NCBI GenBank assembly: GCA_021647745.1
Contig: JAKIUB010000001.1
Span: forward strand, 124,001-188,000
Direction: 5' to 3'
Length of the DNA stretch: 64,000 nucleotides
DNA from: Paracoccaceae bacterium
Lineage (GTDB): Bacteria; Pseudomonadota; Alphaproteobacteria; Rhodobacterales; Rhodobacteraceae
This document shows, piece after piece, positions 59,499-64,000 of this stretch. The notes below the pieces were generated by a model. That model was not told the origin of the DNA. It worked only from the letters and a program-made list of their open reading frames with translations, and made no database searches. Positions within the stretch are counted from its first letter, which is position 1, and each line of letters begins with the position of its first letter. The translations under genes and the position numbers were made by a program.

Positions 59499-59859
59499 GC
59501 TTTGCACAGGCCAACATGGCGAAACACCGTGCGGTGCCGCCTGAAGGGGCTATACATGGGCCGCCTTTTCCAACGGGAAAGAAAGAAAAGAAAACGGAAT
59601 ATTCGCGCCGGTAACACCCTGAAGCCAAGTTTCAGGTTCGGTATTATCTTGCGGCAAGCCGTTTTTTTGATCGACCGCTACAAGCGTTGGTGTTGCGTTG
59701 CCCGGCGCGAATTTCCCGTTCGGCCCTGAGGCCTCAATTGGCGAAAACAAATATAGTGAACAAAGGTTTATATCTGCCGAGTGCAGCGCGCGCACCCTTG
59801 CAACGGGGTTTCAATTTAGCGGTTAGCCTATATGCTGGGGCGGCAAACAAGGAGGCATT
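59499..59859. other. Intergenic region; possible small minus-strand ORF of unknown status
   Basis: About 360 bases. A minus-strand frame from 59795 to 59550 is open for 81 codons and its lower half (GKFAPGNATPTLVAVDQKNG, PETWLQGVTGANIPFSFLSFPLEK) has codon use similar to real genes, but it has no clear ribosome-binding site and I recognise no family. The right end holds the promoter and the AAGGAGG site of the SLC13 gene. It may be a decayed or very small gene. Confidence 0.4.
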
Positions 59860-61638
59860 ATGCCCGAATTTTTAACCACTGTGCCTATACCGGCTGTGCT
59901 GTCGCTGTTGATCGTGGTGGCGATGTTTGTGCTGTTTATCCGCGAGAGCTACCCGACCGAGGTGGTGGCGCTTGGCGGCGCGGCGCTGATGCTGGTTTTG
60001 GGAGTGTTGCCGGTGGCGGATATGCTCGAGGTTTTTTCAAACCCCGCGCCGTGGACAGTGGGGGCGATGTTTATTCTTTCCGGTGCATTGGTGCGCTCGG
60101 GGGTGCTTAATACCTTGTCGGCGCTGGTGACAAAACACGCTAAAACGCGCCCGAAGGCGGTGCTGGCCGCGCTGGCAGGATTTACCCTGATTGCGTCGGC
60201 TTTTATGAATAATACGCCGGTGGTTGTGGTGCTTATTCCGGTGGTGGTGCAACTGGCGCGCAACATCGAGCTGATGCCTTCCAGGCTGTTGATACCATTA
60301 TCTTATACCGCAATATTCGGCGGGATGCTGACGCTGATCGGCACCTCGACAAACCTGCTGGTGGACGGGGTGGCGCAGGGCTTGGGCATGGCGCCTTTTG
60401 GCTTGTTCGAGGTTACGCCGCTGGCGCTTATACTGGCGGCATTCGGTATGGTTTATTTGCGGTTTCTGGGGCCACGCCTGCTGCCCGAACGGTTTTCGAT
60501 GGCCGATGTGTTGGGCCATCGCGAGAAGGCCAATTTTTTTACCGAAGTGGTGGTGCCGGAAGATTCCAAGGTTGCGGGTATGCCGGTGCTCGAGGTTGAT
60601 CTTTTCAGGCGGCCGGGGATGCGGGTGGTCGATGTGTTGCGCGGTGATGAAAGCCTGCGGCGCGGGCTGAAAGAGGTGGTGCTGGCACCGGGCGACCGGG
60701 TGGTGCTGAAAACCGGCATGGATGAGCTGCTGGGGCTACGCGAAAGCGCGGCGCTCAATATGGTGGACCGGATCGGCGAGCGCAAGACGACCACGGTCGA
60801 GGCGCTGATATCACCCGGCTGCCGGTTGGTTGGCAAAAGCCTTGGCAGCCTGCGTTTGCGGCGGCGTTACGGGGTTTATGTGCTGGCCGTGCATCGAAGA
60901 AACCAGAACCTTGGCCACGCGCTGGAGAGTATTGTGGTGCGGGTGGGGGATACGCTTTTGCTTGAGGGCGCGGCGGAGGATATAAGGCGGCTGGCGGCGG
61001 ATATGGAGCTGGTGGATGTCGCCACCCCCGAGGCGCGCCCTTATCGGCGCGGCCATGCGCCGGTGGTGATCGGCGCGCTGGTGGCGGTGGTGGTGCTGGC
61101 CGCGCTCGGGGTAGCGCCGATATTTGCGCTGGCACTGGTGGCGGTGGCCTTTGTGCTGCTGTCCCGCGCGATTGATGCGGACGAGGCCTTCGGTTTTGTT
61201 GATGGTCGCTTGCTGGTGCTGATTTTTTCGATGCTGGCGATTGGCGCGGGGCTGGAGCGCTCGGGCGCGGTGCTGCTGATCGCGGACGGGTTGGCGCCGT
61301 GGTTGCGGGCGCTGCCTGCGCCGCTGCTGATCTGGGCGGTTTACTTGCTGACCTCGGTGCTGACAGAGCTGGTCAGCAACAATGCGGTGGCGGTGGTGGT
61401 GACGCCGGTGGCGATCGGGCTGGCAAGCAGCCTCGGGGTGGACCCGCGGCCCTTGGTGGTCGCGGTGATGGTGGCAGCTTCGGCCAGCTTTGCCACGCCG
61501 ATCGGCTATCAGACCAATACGCTGGTATATGGGCCGGGGGGCTATAAATTTACCGATTTCATGCGGATAGGGATCCCGCTGAATATCGCAATCGGAATGC
61601 TGGCGAGCGCGCTGATCCCGCTATTCTGGCCGCTGTGA
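59860..61638 (+). CDS. SLC13-family permease with two TrkA-C (RCK-C) domains
   Basis: The 592-residue membrane protein has two transmembrane halves with the duplicated SLC13/ArsB-type motifs (SAFMNNTPVVVVLIPVV, TELVSNNAVAVVVTPVA, LIGTSTNLLVDGV) separated by two cytosolic TrkA-C domains (about 220-290 and 305-390). Such proteins import dicarboxylates, sulfate or similar anions; the substrate cannot be named. An ideal AAGGAGG lies just before the ATG. The TGA overlaps the start of the following gene (TGATG). Confidence 0.92.
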   Translation: MPEFLTTVPIPAVLSLLIVVAMFVLFIRESYPTEVVALGGAALMLVLGVLPVADMLEVFSNPAPWTVGAMFILSGALVRSGVLNTLSALVTKHAKTRPKAVLAALAGFTLIASAFMNNTPVVVVLIPVVVQLARNIELMPSRLLIPLSYTAIFGGMLTLIGTSTNLLVDGVAQGLGMAPFGLFEVTPLALILAAFGMVYLRFLGPRLLPERFSMADVLGHREKANFFTEVVVPEDSKVAGMPVLEVDLFRRPGMRVVDVLRGDESLRRGLKEVVLAPGDRVVLKTGMDELLGLRESAALNMVDRIGERKTTTVEALISPGCRLVGKSLGSLRLRRRYGVYVLAVHRRNQNLGHALESIVVRVGDTLLLEGAAEDIRRLAADMELVDVATPEARPYRRGHAPVVIGALVAVVVLAALGVAPIFALALVAVAFVLLSRAIDADEAFGFVDGRLLVLIFSMLAIGAGLERSGAVLLIADGLAPWLRALPAPLLIWAVYLLTSVLTELVSNNAVAVVVTPVAIGLASSLGVDPRPLVVAVMVAASASFATPIGYQTNTLVYGPGGYKFTDFMRIGIPLNIAIGMLASALIPLFWPL

Positions 61639-62279
61639 TGCGCGGGCGTTTGTGGATACTGGTGATGGTTGCGGTGGTGTTTTTGCTGTGGAATACGCCT
61701 GTGATGCTGCCGTTAAAGATACTGGTGGTGTTCTTCCATGAGCTTTCGCACGGGCTGGCTGCGGTATTGAGTGGCGGGCGGGTCGAGAGCATAAGCCTGT
61801 CGCCCCAGCAGGGCGGGCTGGCGGTGACGCGCGGGGGCAGTGGTTTTTTGATTACCTCTGCCGGGTATATCGGCTCGTTGCTGATCGGGGTGCTGGTGTT
61901 TTTGTTGGCGGTGCGCGGGCGGACAGACAGGGCGGTGATGGCGCTGCTTGGCGGGGTGCTATTGCTGGTTGCGGCGCTTTATATGCGCGAAACATTTGCG
62001 CTGTTGTTTAGCGTGGCGGCGGGGCTGGCGATGCTGGGGAGTGCGCGGTATTTCAACGCCAGGGTTAATGACGGCGCACTGCGGGTGATCGGGCTGACCA
62101 GCATGGTTTATGTGCCGTTTGATATATTGAGTGACACGATATTGCGCAGCTCGGAGCGCTCGGACGCCTATAATCTGGCACAGCAATTCGGCGGCACGGC
62201 CTGGCTGTGGGGCGGGGTTTGGCTGGTGATCAGCCTTGTGGTTATCTGGTGGGCCTTGCGCAAGGGCTTGCGGCTTTAG
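61638..62279 (+). CDS. M50B-type intramembrane protease-like protein
   Basis: The 213-residue protein has about six hydrophobic helices and an HExxH metalloprotease motif, His34-Glu35-Leu-Ser-His38 (VFFHELSHGLAA), embedded in the second helix, plus FLITSAGYIGSLLIG further on. This matches peptidase family M50B-like proteins, which cut within or near membranes; a second zinc ligand downstream is not obvious. The start overlaps the SLC13 stop, so the pair is co-translated; whether they act together is unknown. Confidence 0.82.
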   Translation: MRGRLWILVMVAVVFLLWNTPVMLPLKILVVFFHELSHGLAAVLSGGRVESISLSPQQGGLAVTRGGSGFLITSAGYIGSLLIGVLVFLLAVRGRTDRAVMALLGGVLLLVAALYMRETFALLFSVAAGLAMLGSARYFNARVNDGALRVIGLTSMVYVPFDILSDTILRSSERSDAYNLAQQFGGTAWLWGGVWLVISLVVIWWALRKGLRL

Positions 62280-62331
62280 CCCTTTCAATGCGCAGCCCGG
62301 GCAACAAGAATCGGGGTCTTGGCCGGCATAC

Positions 62332-64000
62332 CTATGGTGCGCCAAAGCCGCCGCCGCCCGGGGTTTCCAGCCAATAGGTATCACCTGCCTGCATTTCGCG
62401 CTTATCCGCCGAGGCCAGCTCTTCAATGCTCCCATCGGCGCGCACAATACGAGTGCGCCCAAGCCCGCCAGCCGCGCCGCCCTCAAGCCCCGGCGGCGGG
62501 GTGATGCGGTGGCCCGATAGCACCGCCACGGTCATCGGCTCCAGAAACCGTATCCGCCGCGTGGTGCCGTCGCCGCCATGAAACTTGCCTTTGCCGCCTG
62601 AGCCTTTGCGGATGGAAAATTCCTCCAGCAGCACCGGATAGCGCCATTCCAGCACCTCGGGGTCGGTCAGGCGGGAATTGGTCATGTGGGTGTGGATGCC
62701 GCTGGTGCCATGGTGCCCCGTGCCGTCATGGCGCCGCCCTGCGCCGGAGCCGCCGCAGATGGTTTCGTAATACTGGTATTTGTCATTGCCCCATGTGGTG
62801 TTGTTCATGGTGGATTGCGAGGCCGCCTGCACACCGAGCGCCAGAAGCAGCGCCGAGGTGACCGCTTGGCTCGTTTCCACATTGCCCGCGATCACCGCCG
62901 CCGGATATTGCGGTGACAGCATGGTGCCTGATGGCAATATCACCTTCAGCGGTTTCATCACGCCTTCGTTCATCGGGATGTTGTCATCCACCAGCAGCCG
63001 GAACACATAAAGCACTGCGGCTTTGGTGACCGGCTCCGGGGCATTATAATTGGTGGCGAGCTGGCCGGTGGTGCCGGTAAAATCAATGGTCGCGGTGCGG
63101 GCGGCTTTATCAACGCTAATCTTCAGCTTGATCTCGCGCGGCTGGCCGTCAAAATCCGGATCCATTTTATAGGTGTATTCGGCATTTTGCAGGGTGGTGA
63201 TTGCGCGGCGCACGCATTCCTCCGCGTTATCCTGCACATGTTTCATATAGGCCTGCACCATGGGCAGGCCAAAATGCTCCACCATTTTTCGCAACTCCTG
63301 CGCGCCTTTTTCACAAGACGCCACCTGTGCTTTGAGGTCGGCGATGTTGATATCCGGCGCCCGCACGGGGTATTTGGCTGAAAGCAGCAATTCGCGGGTT
63401 TCGGCCTCGCGAAAATGGCCCTGATCGACCAGTTTCCAGTTATCAATCAGCGCGCCTTCATCATGAATGCTGCGGCTGTCCGGCGGCATAGAACCCGGCG
63501 TCAGCCCGCCAACATCGGTGTGGTGGCCGCGCGCCGAGGTGTAAAACAGCACCTTGCCATCCTCATCAAAAACCGGCGTGACCACGGTGATATCCGGCAG
63601 GTGGGTGCCGCCATTATAGGGCGCGTTCAGCACATAAACATCATCCGGTTTCATCACCGGATTTTGGGCGATGATCGCCTGCACCGATGCCCCCATCGAG
63701 CCAAGATGCACCGGCATATGCGGGGCGTTGGCGATCAAGTCACCCTCTGCATCAAACACCGCGCAGCTAAAATCGAGGCGCTCTTTTATAGTTACCGAAG
63801 CGGCGGTATTTTCCAGCACCGCGCCCATTTGCTCGGCGATCGACATGTAAAGATTGTTGAATACTTCCAGCATCACCGGGTCGGCCTTGGTGCCGATGGC
63901 GTGGTTGCGGTTTATCGCCTGATAGCGCTGTAATTCCACATGGTTATGGGCGGTAATGCGCGCCCGCCAGCCCGGCTCGATAGCAATGGAGGTATGGGGT
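62332..64000 (-). CDS. 5-oxoprolinase / hydantoinase B (HyuB) domain, 3' part of a longer gene
   Basis: The frame runs off the right window edge without a start: upstream of the GTG at 63939 the reading continues through IAIEPGWRARITAHNH, so the protein is longer than shown. The ~556 visible residues carry the HyuB core (DPVMLEVFNNLYMSIAEQMG, ARGHHTDVGGLTPGSMPPDS, NYNAPEPVTKAAVLYVFR, GGSGAGRRHDG, SIRKGSGGKGKFHGGDG). The upstream continuation suggests a fused HyuA-HyuB (ATP-dependent 5-oxoprolinase, about 1200 residues). It hydrolyses 5-oxoproline or a hydantoin with ATP; the exact substrate is unclear. Confidence 0.92.
   Translation of the reverse strand, partial: PHTSIAIEPGWRARITAHNHVELQRYQAINRNHAIGTKADPVMLEVFNNLYMSIAEQMGAVLENTAASVTIKERLDFSCAVFDAEGDLIANAPHMPVHLGSMGASVQAIIAQNPVMKPDDVYVLNAPYNGGTHLPDITVVTPVFDEDGKVLFYTSARGHHTDVGGLTPGSMPPDSRSIHDEGALIDNWKLVDQGHFREAETRELLLSAKYPVRAPDINIADLKAQVASCEKGAQELRKMVEHFGLPMVQAYMKHVQDNAEECVRRAITTLQNAEYTYKMDPDFDGQPREIKLKISVDKAARTATIDFTGTTGQLATNYNAPEPVTKAAVLYVFRLLVDDNIPMNEGVMKPLKVILPSGTMLSPQYPAAVIAGNVETSQAVTSALLLALGVQAASQSTMNNTTWGNDKYQYYETICGGSGAGRRHDGTGHHGTSGIHTHMTNSRLTDPEVLEWRYPVLLEEFSIRKGSGGKGKFHGGDGTTRRIRFLEPMTVAVLSGHRITPPPGLEGGAAGGLGRTRIVRADGSIEELASADKREMQAGDTYWLETPGGGGFGAP

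Overview
The window reads as chromosomal DNA from an alphaproteobacterium of the Rhodobacterales (Roseobacter/Paracoccaceae type). The case rests on gene content and order: gltA-gltX-comEC-lexA-moeA-moaC-trpC-trpD-trpG in one block, a direct-repeat SOS box (GTTC-N7-GTTC) in the lexA promoter, the flagellar regulators flaF/flbT, a CtrA-type TTAA-N7-TTAA site, a bacterial NDUFA12 homologue, and a ComEC whose C-terminus lacks a recognisable metallo-beta-lactamase motif. Coding density is high, with many ATGA or TGATG start/stop overlaps. Almost everything is core metabolism, cell envelope and information processing. I see no prophage, CRISPR array, toxin-antitoxin pair or intact insertion sequence.

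Layout. 1-0.2 kb: tail of a beta-lactamase-fold hydrolase. 0.3-3 kb: citrate synthase and glutamyl-tRNA synthetase. 3.1-5.1 kb: comEC, then a decayed IS1595-type relic. 5.6-11.3 kb (minus): trpG-trpD-trpC-moaC-(GIY-YIG/DUF4357 protein)-moeA, then lexA from its own SOS promoter. 11.4-17.1 kb: divergent-deacetylase-like protein, SLAC1/TehA channel, and ppiD-trpE. 17.4-18.3 kb: EamA transporter. 18.3-21.9 kb: paaABCDE, the ring-1,2-phenylacetyl-CoA epoxidase operon. 21.9-25.2 kb (minus): small secreted protein, RACE-type corrinoid activator, glycosyltransferase. 25.3-27.2 kb: cytochrome P460-like protein and cbpA-cbpM chaperones. 27.4-33.8 kb: CtrA-box orphan gene, IS5-type relic, and a small flagellar cluster (fliK-flgD on minus; rod-binding protein, FlgN-like protein, flagellin, flaF, flbT, DUF1217 protein on plus).

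33.9-37.0 kb: methyltransferase with a 27-bp internal duplication, NAD(P)HX repair genes split into nnrE/nnrD, and a roadblock-like protein. 37.2-42.4 kb: tRNA-Leu(TAG), tig, clpP, clpX, NDUFA12 homologue, mlaD-like gene, DUF2155 gene. 42.3-46.9 kb: accB-accC-aat, a DsbA-like thioredoxin-fold protein, an aminotransferase. 46.9-54.9 kb: RNase E, then amiC, PBP1A and prfB. 55.0-58.2 kb: DUF2189 membrane protein, arginase plus ornithine cyclodeaminase with a divergent Lrp/AsnC regulator. 58.3-64 kb: ssb, lytic transglycosylase, SLC13/TrkA-C transporter with an M50-like protease, and the 3' part of a 5-oxoprolinase/HyuB gene running off the window.

Functional themes: tryptophan and molybdopterin synthesis co-transcribed next to the SOS repressor; aerobic phenylacetate catabolism; protein quality control (trigger factor, ClpXP, CbpAM, PpiD, Aat); murein growth and cleavage (PBP1A, AmiC, SLT); and flagellin expression with its FlaF/FlbT control pair. 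I did not find a convincing new multi-gene system. The items most worth a second look are local: the CtrA-box orphan, the half-site array before cbpA, the hairpin abutting the flagellin ribosome-binding site, the GIY-YIG gene wedged into the moa/moe operon, the TrpD GTGGD substitution, the split nnr gene, and the two IS relics.
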